64,000 nucleotides of DNA from Rugosimonospora acidiphila (GCF_039543385.1 NZ_BAABJQ010000011.1:186001-250000), one strand, 5' to 3'. Positions 16,433 through 25,382 are shown, counted from the stretch's first letter. The notes: generated by a model from the letters alone, not told the origin. Translations and numbers: made by a program.

Positions 16433-17743
16433 TTAGCAGCCGATCCGGCCTGCTCCCAGCGCGACGTCGTCGAACCACAGGGTGTCCGCGCCGTCGCCGT
16501 ACGCCTCCCAGCCCAGCCGGAAGTCGGCCAGCTGCGGGCGCCAGTTGCCGCGCGACAGCCACTGGCCGTCGACGTCCTGCGTCGGCGTGCCGTCCTCGTG
16601 CAGCCCGGCCACGTCGGCGCCGTTGACCCAGGTCTGCATGGTGCCGTTGGCGCCGTTCACCATGAACTCCACGCAGGTCCACTGGTTGACCGGCAGCGGC
16701 ACGGACAGCGCCACTCCATTCGGGCTCTGTTCGGGCAGGGTGGCGTCATCGGACTGGCGATTCCATTGCAGGGCACCGTTCTGTCCACCCATCCGTAGGT
16801 CATTGCCGCCGTCGGCCGAATCGCGCATGGCCGCGAACGCCACGTGCGCGGCCGGCAGCGCGGTGGTGTGGCGGACGTAGAAGCGGGCGTACCAGACCGA
16901 TCCGACGCCGGTCAGGCTCCGGGTGGGCCCGACGAACACGTGGTTGCAGTAGCCGGCGGCCCCGTTGACGCGCAACGACTTGCCACCCGCGTGCGCGGTG
17001 GTGGTGTCGATGGTCGCGGAACCCGCGCCGGAGCAGTTCGGGTAGCTGACCGCCCAGTCGCCGGTGGGTGCGCCGGCGGTCTGGCCCTCGAACCCGTCGC
17101 ACACCACGGCCGAACCGCACCCGGCCGGCGGGTTGGTCGGCGGCGCGCTGGTGGGCGGCACGGCGGTGGGGGTCGGTGACGGGCTGCGCGAGGGCATCCG
17201 GGTCGGGCTCGGGCTCGGCGAGGGGGAGCGGGTCGGGCTCGGGCTCGCCGAAGGCGAGCGGGTCGGGCTCGGGCTCGCCGAAGGCGAGCGGGTCGGGCTC
17301 GGCGAGACCGAGGGGCTGGCCGGGGTGGCCGCGCACCCGGAGCCGGTGACGGTCAGGTCGGTCGGGGTCGGATTGCTCCCGCCCGACGTGCCCTGCACGC
17401 CGAACTCGGTGGTGGCGCCCGGTGCCAGGTCGGCGTTGTAGCTCAGGCTGGTCGCGGTCACCGACCCGCCGGCCTGGCCGACCTGCGCGCTCCACCAGGA
17501 GGTGAGCTGCTGACCGGCGGTGTACGTCCAGGTGACCGTCCAGCCGTGCACCGCACTGGTACCGGCGGTCACGTCGATGTACGCGACGAAGCCGCCGGTC
17601 CACTGGTTGACCCGGTACGTCGCCTGGCAGCCACCGGCGGCGGCAGCACCCTGCGCCGGGGCCAGTACCGCCACCGTAGCCGCGCCGAGCGCCACGGCCA
17701 CGGCCGCGGCCGCCGCGGGCAGGCGGCGTCGAGAGATTCGCAT
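16433..17743 (-). CDS. Secreted CBM2 protein with Cip1-like C-terminal domain
   Basis: A 436-residue exported polysaccharide-active protein. After a signal peptide (MRISRRRLPAAAAAV to GAAAA) comes a CBM2 cellulose/chitin-binding domain (about 38-140, with CQATYRVNQWTGGFVAYIDVT and paired Cys), a Pro-Ser linker built from tandem SPSPTRSPSA units, and a C-terminal jelly-roll-like domain (CDGFEGQTAGAPTGDWAVSYPNC to WFDDVALGAGRIGC). That domain resembles fungal Cip1 and actinobacterial relatives, some of which act as polysaccharide lyases. ATG 17743 is chosen because GAGGA precedes it. It is the last gene of a three-gene minus-strand operon, 11 bases after the lipoprotein gene. Confidence 0.75.
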   Translation of the reverse strand: MRISRRRLPAAAAAVAVALGAATVAVLAPAQGAAAAGGCQATYRVNQWTGGFVAYIDVTAGTSAVHGWTVTWTYTAGQQLTSWWSAQVGQAGGSVTATSLSYNADLAPGATTEFGVQGTSGGSNPTPTDLTVTGSGCAATPASPSVSPSPTRSPSASPSPTRSPSASPSPTRSPSPSPSPTRMPSRSPSPTPTAVPPTSAPPTNPPAGCGSAVVCDGFEGQTAGAPTGDWAVSYPNCSGAGSATIDTTTAHAGGKSLRVNGAAGYCNHVFVGPTRSLTGVGSVWYARFYVRHTTALPAAHVAFAAMRDSADGGNDLRMGGQNGALQWNRQSDDATLPEQSPNGVALSVPLPVNQWTCVEFMVNGANGTMQTWVNGADVAGLHEDGTPTQDVDGQWLSRGNWRPQLADFRLGWEAYGDGADTLWFDDVALGAGRIGC

Positions 17744-17754
17744 GGGATCCGTCC

Positions 17755-18249
17755 TCAACACTCATGGGCGGCGCGCAGCTGAGCGACCAGCTTGTCCACG
17801 CCGAGTCGATAACTGTCCATAGTGGACTTACTGGGCTGGTACCGCCACGATCCGCCGGTGAAGAGCAGGCTGGCGGTGCCGGACTGGGCGCCGCGCTTCC
17901 AGTCGATGTCCACCTCGCCGTCGCCCGCCGGGTGCGTCGCGACCACCTCGCCCGGCACGCCCTTGGCCGGGCAGTCCGTGTTCAGCGCGACGAAGTCGGC
18001 ACGGGAGATGGACTGCTGGGCCGCCTGGCTCCACAGGTCCCAGGCCCCGCCGTAGTCGCCACCCGCCAGCAGCCCGAACTCGGTCTGCGCGGTGGCCGTG
18101 GCCGCCTCCGGGTTCCGCACGGCGGCGGCCCGGTTGGCGGACGCGGCGCTACCCGGGCCACCGGCCGGCCGGTCGTCGGAGCAGCCGGACAGCCCGACCA
18201 CGGCGAGGCACAGCAGGGCGCAGGACAGCAGGACGGGCATGGAGCGCAC
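17755..18249 (-). CDS. Predicted lipoprotein, function unknown
   Basis: A 164-residue protein with a lipoprotein signal: hydrophobic core LLSCALLCLAVVGL and lipobox LSGC (lipidated Cys23). The mature part has an Ala-rich linker and a compact domain (QTEFGLLAGGDYGGAWDLWSQAAQQSISRADF) like small NTF2-fold or DUF4878-type extracytoplasmic domains; I cannot name it further. GTG 18249 has GGAGAAGG close upstream; ATG 18240 is an alternative. It is the middle gene of the operon ending with the CBM2 protein. Confidence 0.65.
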   Translation of the reverse strand: MRSMPVLLSCALLCLAVVGLSGCSDDRPAGGPGSAASANRAAAVRNPEAATATAQTEFGLLAGGDYGGAWDLWSQAAQQSISRADFVALNTDCPAKGVPGEVVATHPAGDGEVDIDWKRGAQSGTASLLFTGGSWRYQPSKSTMDSYRLGVDKLVAQLRAAHEC

Positions 18250-18313
18250 GGGCCTTCTCCGATCGGTACGCCGGTATCCGGCCGGGGGAGCCTCCGGCCG
18301 GGTACGCGGGGGT

Positions 18314-19078
18314 TCAGTTGGCCAGCCGGTTGGTGCCGTAATGCTGGATGAGACTCGTGTTCGAGGACAGGTTCAGGTCGGCGGTGAAGCGGATCGAGTC
18401 GCGGAGCTGTTCCAGGGTCAGCGCCGCGGCCGGGGCCGCCCCGATCTGCCAGGCGAAGGTCTCGTTCGGGTACCCGGTCTGCTGGGCCGCGGCCACGTCG
18501 TGGAAGCCGAGGCGCACGATGTAGAACGAGGTGCCGTCGCCGCGCGGTACCTCCAGGTAGTCCGACTGCGGGTGCCCGGTCGCCTCCTGGTTGAAGTAGT
18601 AGTGCTGGTCGGCGTGGGACGGCCCGCGGAAGATGATGACCGCGCAGTCCACGTTCAGCGGCTTGCTCGACTTGTTCGTGAAGGTGAGCTGGTAGGTGCC
18701 GTACCACTGGTTGCCGTTGAAGGCCACCTGCGCCGACAGCGGCACGTTGCTGGTGAACGCGGTGGTCAGCGGCTCGGACAGGATCGGGTTGGCGCCGGAC
18801 AGGGGGTAATCCACCCCGTGGCTGCAGCGCTCCAGTTGGCTGCCGTAGTCAGACGGGTTCCCGGCCGGGGCCTGTTGGGTGAAGGTGGCGGGCCCGGCGC
18901 TGACCGCGGTGGTCTGGGTCACGTCCGCGGTGGCCCGGGCCGAGTGCGCCACCTGCCAGGCGATCGTGACGAGCAGGAGCAGGGCGGCCGCTAGCGGGAA
19001 GGCTTTCGTGAGCCGGCACTTGGGCCGGATCAGCAAGGCGGCGCTTGACAGTCGCCGCCGGTTGGCGATGCGATTCAT
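18314..19078 (-). CDS. Membrane-anchored or secreted hypothetical protein
   Basis: A 254-residue protein of unknown function. An Arg-rich start is followed by one hydrophobic helix (about 27-44, AFPLAAALLLLVTIAWQVA) and an extracytoplasmic beta-rich domain (YGTYQLTFTNKSSKPLNVDCAVIIFRGP and onward). ATG 19078 has a strong GGAGG site; the larger open frame upstream overlaps the next gene in antisense and is not real. As first gene of the operon with the lipoprotein and CBM2 protein, it may take part in envelope or polysaccharide functions. Confidence 0.6.
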   Translation of the reverse strand: MNRIANRRRLSSAALLIRPKCRLTKAFPLAAALLLLVTIAWQVAHSARATADVTQTTAVSAGPATFTQQAPAGNPSDYGSQLERCSHGVDYPLSGANPILSEPLTTAFTSNVPLSAQVAFNGNQWYGTYQLTFTNKSSKPLNVDCAVIIFRGPSHADQHYYFNQEATGHPQSDYLEVPRGDGTSFYIVRLGFHDVAAAQQTGYPNETFAWQIGAAPAAALTLEQLRDSIRFTADLNLSSNTSLIQHYGTNRLAN

Positions 19079-19331
19079 CGAAGATCCTCCGGTGCGTGCG
19101 CGACCGCTGCCGCCGGCGGTCGCGACCCAGCGAGGCGGGCACGAAGTGGAGGCAGGGCCGTCTACCAGGGATGCCCTGCGGGGAACGGCGGGCGCGGCCG
19201 ATGCTGGCTCCCATGCGCGCTCGGCCCGGCGTCCGTCCGGTTTCCACAGTCTGGCCGGAGCCCGCCTTACATGCAAGAGTTTCGATGTATTTTCGGGTGC
19301 GCCACCAACCGGTGCGCCATTCCTCGGCGCG

Positions 19332-19958
19332 CTACTCCTCGACCAGGGCCGGGTGCCGCGGATCGTCCATCCGGACCACCACCTCGGCCAGGCTCTCCGG
19401 GTCCACCTCGTCCCGGTACCGGTCGAACGCCGGCAGCGTCCAGCGCAGTTCGTCGCCGGTCCGCCGGGCCAGCGCCGCCGGCGACTGGGCGCAGTGCACG
19501 ACGAGGTCGAGGTCGAGTCCGGCGCCCTGAAGCAGCGGGCCGGACAGCAGCAGCACGCCGCCGGTCGAAACGTCCACATAGGACGGGCGGCTGGATCGGT
19601 CGGTTTCCGGGTTCCAGAACGTGGTCACGATGCGTCCCGAGCCGCCGGGCGCCAGCGGTCCCAGTACCTCACGGGACAGTGCGGCCAGGTCGAACCACCG
19701 CTCGTAGTACGAGTCCGGGTTGTCGCGCCCCAACTCCAGGCGTACCGACGCCGGGCGCATGAAGTCGCCCAGGTCCACCCGCACCGCCTGCCGGCCCAGT
19801 ACCCGCAACGGATCCACCATCGCGTCGGCCACCGCACCGGGCGCGGCCGACGGCGCCCCGTCGAACCCGACCCGCACCCAGCCGCCGGTGGTGGTGGAGT
19901 CGATCCGCCCGGCCAGCTCGTCGACCAGCCGGGCCGGGGTGACCGGGCGGATCCTCAC
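19332..19958 (-). CDS. Uridine kinase-like protein with degenerate P-loop
   Basis: A 208-residue protein resembling actinobacterial uridine kinase/P-loop NTPase relatives: RVGFDGAPSAAPGAVADAM is where the Walker A loop should be, followed by QAVRVDLGDFMRP, a YYERWFDLAAL segment and a VLLLSGPLLQG strand. The loop has neither the GKT/GKS lysine nor the usual Thr, so ATP-dependent kinase activity is doubtful. It is the last gene of a three-gene operon, overlapping the quinone oxidoreductase gene by 4 bases. A nucleotide-binding or structural role is possible. Confidence 0.65.
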   Translation of the reverse strand: MRIRPVTPARLVDELAGRIDSTTTGGWVRVGFDGAPSAAPGAVADAMVDPLRVLGRQAVRVDLGDFMRPASVRLELGRDNPDSYYERWFDLAALSREVLGPLAPGGSGRIVTTFWNPETDRSSRPSYVDVSTGGVLLLSGPLLQGAGLDLDLVVHCAQSPAALARRTGDELRWTLPAFDRYRDEVDPESLAEVVVRMDDPRHPALVEE

Positions 19959-20887
19959 ACCGTCAGGACGAGCTTGCCGCGCACGTGCCCCTTCGCGAGC
20001 AGCCGCTGCGCCTCGGCCGCCTGCGCCAGGGGGAACTCCTGCTGCACCTCGACCAGCAACTTGCCCTCGTCGGCCAGCTTGCCCAGGTACGCCAGCCCGT
20101 CGCCGTCCGGCCGCACGAACGTGTACCGGCCGCCCTGCTCGAGCGCGGTCTTGGCATCGACGATCGAGCCGTGCCGGGCGGCGTCGCGCACCACCTGAGC
20201 GGACTGGGTCAGCGCCTCGCCGCCGACGTAGTCCAGCGCCACGTCGACCTTGCCGTCCCCGCCGACCGCCGCGGCCAGCTCCTCCGGCAGGTCCGGACCG
20301 TAGCTCAGCGGCTGCGCGCCAAGCGAGCGCACGAAGTCGTGGTTGCCCGGCGACGCGGTACCGAAGACCCGGGCAGCACCCATCGCGACGGCCAGCTGCA
20401 CCGCGATGTGGCCGACCCCGCCGGCCGCGGCGTGCACGAGCACGGTGTCGCCGGCACGCACGCCGACGTCCCGCAGGGACTGCAGCGCGGTCAGCCCGGC
20501 CAGCGGTACCGCGCCGGCCTGGGCGAGGCTCAGCGATGCCGGCCTGCGGGCCACCGCCCGGTCGGCGACGACCACCTTCTCGGCGTAGGTGCCGAACTGC
20601 ACGCTGTCCTTGCGCGCGTACGCGTACACCTCGTCGCCTGCGGCGAACGCGGTCACCGCCGGACCGACCGCGGCCACCACGCCGGCCACGTCCCAGCCGG
20701 GGATCAGCGGGGTGTGGTGCGGGAACGCGCCGCGCAGGTACCCCTCGCGGATCTTGTAGTCGACCGGGTTCACGCCGGCCGCGCGCATGTCGATGAGCAC
20801 GCCGTCCGGCGTGAGCAGCGGGTCCGGCAGGTCCCGCAGGGACAGCACCTCCGGTCCGCCGAACTCGTCCAGCGCTATGGCCTTCAT
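19955..20887 (-). CDS. NADP-dependent quinone oxidoreductase-like MDR enzyme
   Basis: A 310-residue medium-chain dehydrogenase/reductase of the zinc-free quinone-reductase branch. It starts MKAIALDEFGGPEVLSLRDLPDP, has VNPVDYKIREGYLRGAFPHHTPLIPGWDVAGVV (about 40-72), the DTVLVHAAAGGVGHIAVQLA nucleotide-binding Rossmann motif (about 148-167) and a normal family length. It should reduce quinones or enones using NADPH; the substrate cannot be told. Its start overlaps the aldo/keto reductase stop by 4 bases, which indicates co-expression. Confidence 0.85.
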   Translation of the reverse strand: MKAIALDEFGGPEVLSLRDLPDPLLTPDGVLIDMRAAGVNPVDYKIREGYLRGAFPHHTPLIPGWDVAGVVAAVGPAVTAFAAGDEVYAYARKDSVQFGTYAEKVVVADRAVARRPASLSLAQAGAVPLAGLTALQSLRDVGVRAGDTVLVHAAAGGVGHIAVQLAVAMGAARVFGTASPGNHDFVRSLGAQPLSYGPDLPEELAAAVGGDGKVDVALDYVGGEALTQSAQVVRDAARHGSIVDAKTALEQGGRYTFVRPDGDGLAYLGKLADEGKLLVEVQQEFPLAQAAEAQRLLAKGHVRGKLVLTV

Positions 20888-21876
20888 GCCTTCTCCAGAA
20901 TTTCGTCGATCTCGGCCAGCTCGGTGTCCGAGAAGGTGAGGTTGGACAGCGCGCCGAGGCCGTCCTCCAGCTGCCGTACGCTGCTGGCGCCGATCACCAC
21001 CGAGGTCATCCGCGGATCGCGCAGCGTCCAGGCCAGCGCCATCTGGGCGAGGCTCTGCCCGCGCCGGCCGGCGACCTCGTTCAGCGCGCGGATGGTGGAC
21101 AGCCGCTGCGGCGTCAGGTCGCGCTCGCTCAGGAACCGGCTGGTGCGCGCCCGCGAGTCGGCCGGGATCCCGTCCAGGTACCGGTCGGTGAGCAGGCCCT
21201 GCGCCAGCGGCGAGTACGCGATCCCGCCGACCCCCTCGGTCTCCAGCACGTCCAGCAGCCCGCCCTCGACCCAGCGGTTGAACATCGAGTAGCTCGGCTG
21301 GTTGATCAGCATCGGGGTGCCCAGCTCGCGCAGGATCCGGGCGGCCTGCGTGGTCTGCTCGGGGGAGTAGTTGGACACGCCGGCGTACAGCGCCTTGCCG
21401 GCCCGCACCGCCGAGTCCAGGGCACCCATCGTCTCCTCAAGCGGGGTGTCCGGGTCGAACCGGTGCGAGTAGAAGATGTCCACGTACTCCAGGCCCAGCC
21501 GGCGCAGCGACTGGTCGAGGCTGGCGGTCAGGTACTTGCGCGACCCCCACTCGCCGTACGGCCCCGGCCACATGTCGTACCCGGCCTTGGTCGAGATGAT
21601 CAACTCGTCGCGGTACGGGGCGAGGTCGCTGGCCAGGATGCGGCCGAAGTTCTCCTCGGCGCTGCCGTACGGCGGGCCGTAGTTGTTGGCCAGGTCGAAG
21701 TGCGTGACGCCGAGGTCGAAGGCGCGTCGGGAGATCTCGCGCTGCACACCGAGCGGGCGCTCGTGCCCGAAGTTGTGCCACAGTCCCAGAGAGATCGCCG
21801 GCAACCGGACGCCGCTGCGTCCGGACCTGCGATAGATCATGCTGTCATACCGGTCGTCAGCCGCGGTAAAGGTCAC
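20884..21876 (-). CDS. Aldo/keto reductase, YghZ-like
   Basis: A 330-residue NADPH-dependent aldo/keto reductase. The TIM-barrel motifs are FDLGVTHFDLANNYGPPYGSAEENFGRIL, containing catalytic Asp and Tyr, STKAGYDMWPGPYGEWGSRKYL, containing the Lys, and YVDIFYSHRFDPDTP, with the His. The wording is close to the L-glyceraldehyde 3-phosphate reductase (YghZ/KCNAB) subgroup. It is the first gene of the operon with the quinone reductase and the kinase-like protein, which suggests detoxification of reactive carbonyls. Confidence 0.88.
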   Translation of the reverse strand: MTFTAADDRYDSMIYRRSGRSGVRLPAISLGLWHNFGHERPLGVQREISRRAFDLGVTHFDLANNYGPPYGSAEENFGRILASDLAPYRDELIISTKAGYDMWPGPYGEWGSRKYLTASLDQSLRRLGLEYVDIFYSHRFDPDTPLEETMGALDSAVRAGKALYAGVSNYSPEQTTQAARILRELGTPMLINQPSYSMFNRWVEGGLLDVLETEGVGGIAYSPLAQGLLTDRYLDGIPADSRARTSRFLSERDLTPQRLSTIRALNEVAGRRGQSLAQMALAWTLRDPRMTSVVIGASSVRQLEDGLGALSNLTFSDTELAEIDEILEKA

Positions 21877-21976
21877 GACTGAAAGCCTAGTAGGCGGATG
21901 AGGCCCGGCGGTCCGGGGTCGGTTGTCCGCTTCGTCGCGCTGGTGCCTGTTTCATCCGCCGGTGCCCCGGGCCGGG

Positions 21977-22891
21977 TCACGGGATGCGGGCGACCGCCCC
22001 GTAGAAGCCGGTCTCGGCCGGGGTCGGCCGGGGCGGTTGCTCGTCCCGCGCCCGCCAGTCGGCCACCGACACGATGCCGGGGTCGATCAGGTCCAGCCCG
22101 TCGAAGAACGCCCCGAACTCCGCCTTGCTGCGCGGCCGGAACGGCTCCGGATCGCTGGCCATCATCCCGTGCAGGTGATCGACGGTGGCCACGGGCAGGT
22201 GGTCGAACGTGACGTGCGACATCACCAGGTAGCTGCCCGAGGGCAGGGCCCGCACCAGCGGCGCGACGAGGCCGTACGGGTCGTCCGCGTCCACCACGAA
22301 GTGGAGCACCGCGACGAGCATCAGCGCGACCGGTTGGGACAGGTCGAGGGTGCCGCGCAGGTCGGGGTGGGTCAGGATCTCGTGCGGCTTGTGCAGGTCG
22401 GCGTCGAGGTAGGCGGTGGCGCCCTCGGGGGTGCTGGTCAGCAGCGCGCGGGCGTGGGCGAGGACGATGGGGTCGTTGTCGGCGTAGACGATGCGGGCGT
22501 CGGGTGCGATGCCCTGCGCGATCTCGTGGGTGTTGGGGCTGGTGGGGATGCCGGAGCCGATGTCGAGGAACTGGCGGATGCCGGCCTCGCCGGCCAGGTG
22601 GGTCACGGCCCGCCGCATGAAGCGCCGGTTCTCCAGCGCCGCGGTGCGCACCGTGGGGAACACCGCGAGCACCTGCTCGGCGGACTCACGGTCGGCGGCG
22701 AAGTTGTCCTTGCCACCGAGCAGGTAGTCGTAGCGCCGGGCCGGGTGCGCCACCGTGGTGTCGACGCGCGGATCGAGCCCCCGCAGGTGCGCGACCGTGG
22801 TGTCGACCCGCGGATCGAGCCCATGCGCGTCGAACGGCGATTCTCCCTGCTGATCGCTGACGTTGCTCACGCGCGCCCTCCGGTCGCTCAT
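21977..22891 (-). CDS. SAM-dependent methyltransferase, Methyltransf_19 (DUF574) family, copy 1
   Basis: A 304-residue member of a family much expanded in actinobacteria. The N-terminal family motif HPARRYDYLLGGKDNFAADRE is followed by the SAM-binding motif RQFLDIGSGIPTSPNTHEIAQ and an acidic Asp-containing strand IVYADNDPIV; the C-terminal half has SYLVMSHVTFD. Two copies of the 14-residue unit LDPRVDTTVAH precede the core. Substrates of the family are mostly unknown. It is the first of four tandem paralogues and carries the most divergent core. GTG 22870 is an alternative start with GGAGGG nearby. Confidence 0.85.
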   Translation of the reverse strand: MSDRRARVSNVSDQQGESPFDAHGLDPRVDTTVAHLRGLDPRVDTTVAHPARRYDYLLGGKDNFAADRESAEQVLAVFPTVRTAALENRRFMRRAVTHLAGEAGIRQFLDIGSGIPTSPNTHEIAQGIAPDARIVYADNDPIVLAHARALLTSTPEGATAYLDADLHKPHEILTHPDLRGTLDLSQPVALMLVAVLHFVVDADDPYGLVAPLVRALPSGSYLVMSHVTFDHLPVATVDHLHGMMASDPEPFRPRSKAEFGAFFDGLDLIDPGIVSVADWRARDEQPPRPTPAETGFYGAVARIP

Positions 22892-23032
22892 CGCCGGCCA
22901 CGCCGGCCGCCCTCACCGGCCACCTCACCGGCTGTCCCCGCCAGGGCCCGCCCCCGTGAGCGGTGCCATCGGTCTATGTAAGCGTTCCCATGTTAACGGA
23001 AGGCACGACCGGGTATCACCCGCGAAGAGCCC

Positions 23033-23953
23033 TCAGGGAACGCGAGCGACGGTGGCGTAGCAGCTCACGTCGGCGGCGGTGGGACGCGGCCGGGGCTCGT
23101 GCTCGGCCCGCCACTCGGCCAGCGGCACGATGCCCGGCTCCACGAGGTCGAGGCCCTCGAAAAACGACCCCAGCTCCGCCTTTGACCGCTGGCACAGCGC
23201 CTCGGCCTGGGCGACCCGGCTGAGCTGGTTGACGGTCTTCGGCGGCAGGAAGTCGAACGAGACGTGGGACACGACCAGGTAGCTGCCCGGCGCGAGAGCG
23301 CCGACCAGGCGGTCGACCACGCCGGACGGGTCGTCCGAGTCGGCGAGGAAGTGCAGCACGGCGACGAGCATGAGCGCGACCGGCCGGGACAGGTCGATGG
23401 TCTGGCGCAGCTCCGGGGCGGCCAGGATCAGCTCGGGCTCGCGCAGGTCCGCGTCGACGTACGCGGTGGCGCCGTCGGCGGTGCTGGACAGTAGCGCGCG
23501 GGCGTGGGTGAGCACGATGGGGTCGTTGTCCACGTAGACGACGCGGGCGTCGGGTGCGATGCCCTGCGCGATCTCGTGGGTGTTGGGGCTGGTGGGGATG
23601 CCGGTGCCGATGTCGAGGAACTGGCGGATGCCGGCCTCGCCGGTCAGGTGCGTGACCGCGCGGCGGAGGAAGGCGCGGTTCTCCGTCGCCCACAGCCGAA
23701 CGGTCGGGAAGGCCGCGATGATCCGGTCGCCGGACTCGCGGTCAGCGGCGAAGTTGTCCTTGCCACCGAGAAAATAGTCGTAGCGCCGCGCCGGGTGCGC
23801 CACCGAGGTGTCGACGCGCGGATGGAGCCCCCGCGGGTGCGCCACCGAGGTGTCGACGCGCGGATGGAGCCCCCGCGGGTGCGCCACCGAGGTGTCGATC
23901 CGGGACGCCGCAGTGCCTGGTTCGACCTCTGCTTCCCGCTGCTGAGCGCTCAC
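23033..23953 (-). CDS. SAM-dependent methyltransferase, Methyltransf_19 family, copy 2
   Basis: A 306-residue paralogue with motifs YDYFLGGKDNFAADRESGD and RQFLDIGTGIPTSPNTHEIAQ. Its N-terminus holds the longest repeat array of the four: two perfect 42-base units encoding RGLHPRVDTSVAHP after an initial RIDTSVAHP, directly joined to the ARRYDY motif. The GTG start at 23953 follows AAAGGGGGG. Its central ~106 bases differ from those of its neighbours at no more than two positions. The methyl acceptor is unknown. Confidence 0.85.
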   Translation of the reverse strand: MSAQQREAEVEPGTAASRIDTSVAHPRGLHPRVDTSVAHPRGLHPRVDTSVAHPARRYDYFLGGKDNFAADRESGDRIIAAFPTVRLWATENRAFLRRAVTHLTGEAGIRQFLDIGTGIPTSPNTHEIAQGIAPDARVVYVDNDPIVLTHARALLSSTADGATAYVDADLREPELILAAPELRQTIDLSRPVALMLVAVLHFLADSDDPSGVVDRLVGALAPGSYLVVSHVSFDFLPPKTVNQLSRVAQAEALCQRSKAELGSFFEGLDLVEPGIVPLAEWRAEHEPRPRPTAADVSCYATVARVP

Positions 23954-24218
23954 TGTTCCCCCCTTTGCCCGATCCCCCGTTCGACCTGACCGTTCCAGCG
24001 GGCTCGCCCCGGCAGTCGCGCCACCCCTGCGGCTGGTAGCGCTTCCAGGTCGGCCATGCCCAACCTCTCGCCAGGGAAAACGCGGCGGAAGGCGACGGGG
24101 ATTCGGCTCTGGGGTCGGCCGACCGGGCTCAGTTCACCGGGCTCGGCGGACCCGCACTCGGCCTTTCGGGCCCAGCCGATCGAATGCGGCCGCCCGGGTT
24201 CAGCCGTTCAGGTTCGAT

Positions 24219-24331
24219 CGATCGGGGCTCGGCCGACTGCGGCTCGGCCGATCGGGGTCCGGCCGGTCGGGGCTCAGCCGAGATCGGGGCTCAGCCAAGA
24301 TCGGGGCTCGGTCGAGATCGGTGCTCAGCCG
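24219..24331. repeat. Imperfect 17-bp tandem repeat at the end of methyltransferase copy 3
   Basis: About six units close to ATCGGGGCTCAGCCGAG run up to and over the stop codon of copy 3 (24325). A looser GGCTCGGCCGA-type pattern continues to about 24107. The rest of the 23954-24324 gap holds no supported gene. Confidence 0.65.
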
Positions 24332-25215
24332 ATTCTGGCGATGCCGGCGAGGCCGCCGACCTCGGCGGACGTGGGCCGGGGCTGCGGCTCGTGCTCCGCG
24401 CGCCACTCCTGCACCGGAACGACGCCGGGGTCCACCGGGTCGAGCCCGTCGAAGAACGTGGCGAACTCGGCGGTGCTGCGGGCGCGGAACGGCTCGGAGC
24501 CGACGATCTGGTTCAGCCGATCGGCGGTCTCCCGGGGCACGAAGTCGTACGTGACGTGGGAGAGGACCAGGTAGCTGCCCGGCGCCAGGGCCTGGATCAG
24601 CGGTGCGATCAGGCCGTGCGGGTCATCGCTGTCGGGGATGAAGTGGAGCACGGCAACGAGCATCAGCGCGACCGGTTGAGACAGGTCGAGGGTGCCGCGC
24701 AGCTCGGGGTGAGCCAGGATCTCGTGCGGCTTGTGCAGGTCGGCGTCCAGATAGGCGGTGGCGCCCTCGGGGGTGCTGGACAGCAGCGCGCGGGCGTGGG
24801 CGAGCACGATGGGATCGTTGTCCACGTAGACGACGCGGGCGTCGGGTGCGATGCCCTGCGCGATCTCGTGGGTGTTGGGGCTGGTGGGGATGCCGGTGCC
24901 GATGTCGAGGAACTGGCGGATGCCGGCCTCGCCGGCCAGGTGCGTGACCGCCCGGCGGAGGAAGGCGCGGTTTTCCATGGCCCAGGTGCGCATCGTGGGG
25001 AACGCTTCGATGAGCCGGTCGGCGGACTCGCGGTCGGCGGCGAAGTTGTCCTTGCCGCCGAGCAGGTAGTCGTAGCGCCGGGCGGGGTGCGCCACCGAGG
25101 TGTCGATGCGCGGATGGAGCCCCCGCGGGTGCGCGGCCGAGGTGTCGATGCGCGCTGCGACCGACCGCGGATCCCTCGCCCCGGATCGCTGATCATCTAC
25201 CCGTTGGTCATCCAC
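24325..25215 (-). CDS. SAM-dependent methyltransferase, Methyltransf_19 family, copy 3
   Basis: A 296-residue paralogue. GTG 25215, behind GGGGGAGG, is preferred; the frame is open further upstream to 25464 but that part is Arg/Gly-rich noise. The N-terminus has one and a half repeat units (RIDTSAAHPRGLHPRIDTSVAHP), then ARRYDYLLGGKDNFAADRE and RQFLDIGTGIPTSPNTHEIAQ. The core DNA is nearly identical to copies 2 and 4 for about 106 bases. The gene ends inside a tandem repeat. Confidence 0.83.
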   Translation of the reverse strand: MDDQRVDDQRSGARDPRSVAARIDTSAAHPRGLHPRIDTSVAHPARRYDYLLGGKDNFAADRESADRLIEAFPTMRTWAMENRAFLRRAVTHLAGEAGIRQFLDIGTGIPTSPNTHEIAQGIAPDARVVYVDNDPIVLAHARALLSSTPEGATAYLDADLHKPHEILAHPELRGTLDLSQPVALMLVAVLHFIPDSDDPHGLIAPLIQALAPGSYLVLSHVTYDFVPRETADRLNQIVGSEPFRARSTAEFATFFDGLDPVDPGVVPVQEWRAEHEPQPRPTSAEVGGLAGIARIG

Positions 25216-25382
25216 CCGAGCCTCCCCCGGATCGCGGCGCTGTGGCGCTGGCCATCGTAGCGGCGAATCCGCTCGCCGTGGGGCAGCGCGCGGTGACGGT
25301 AGGGAACCCGCGCGGGTCCGAGGGCGTGGCGCCGGGGTGGGCGGCCGGGCAACCCACGCTCGCCTGTCAGGCCACCTGCCCG

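Noticed and set aside
19079..19331. Coding sequence between the anchored protein and kinase-like genes
   Set aside because: Open frames here are antisense extensions of neighbours; only a direct repeat of GGTGCGCC was seen.
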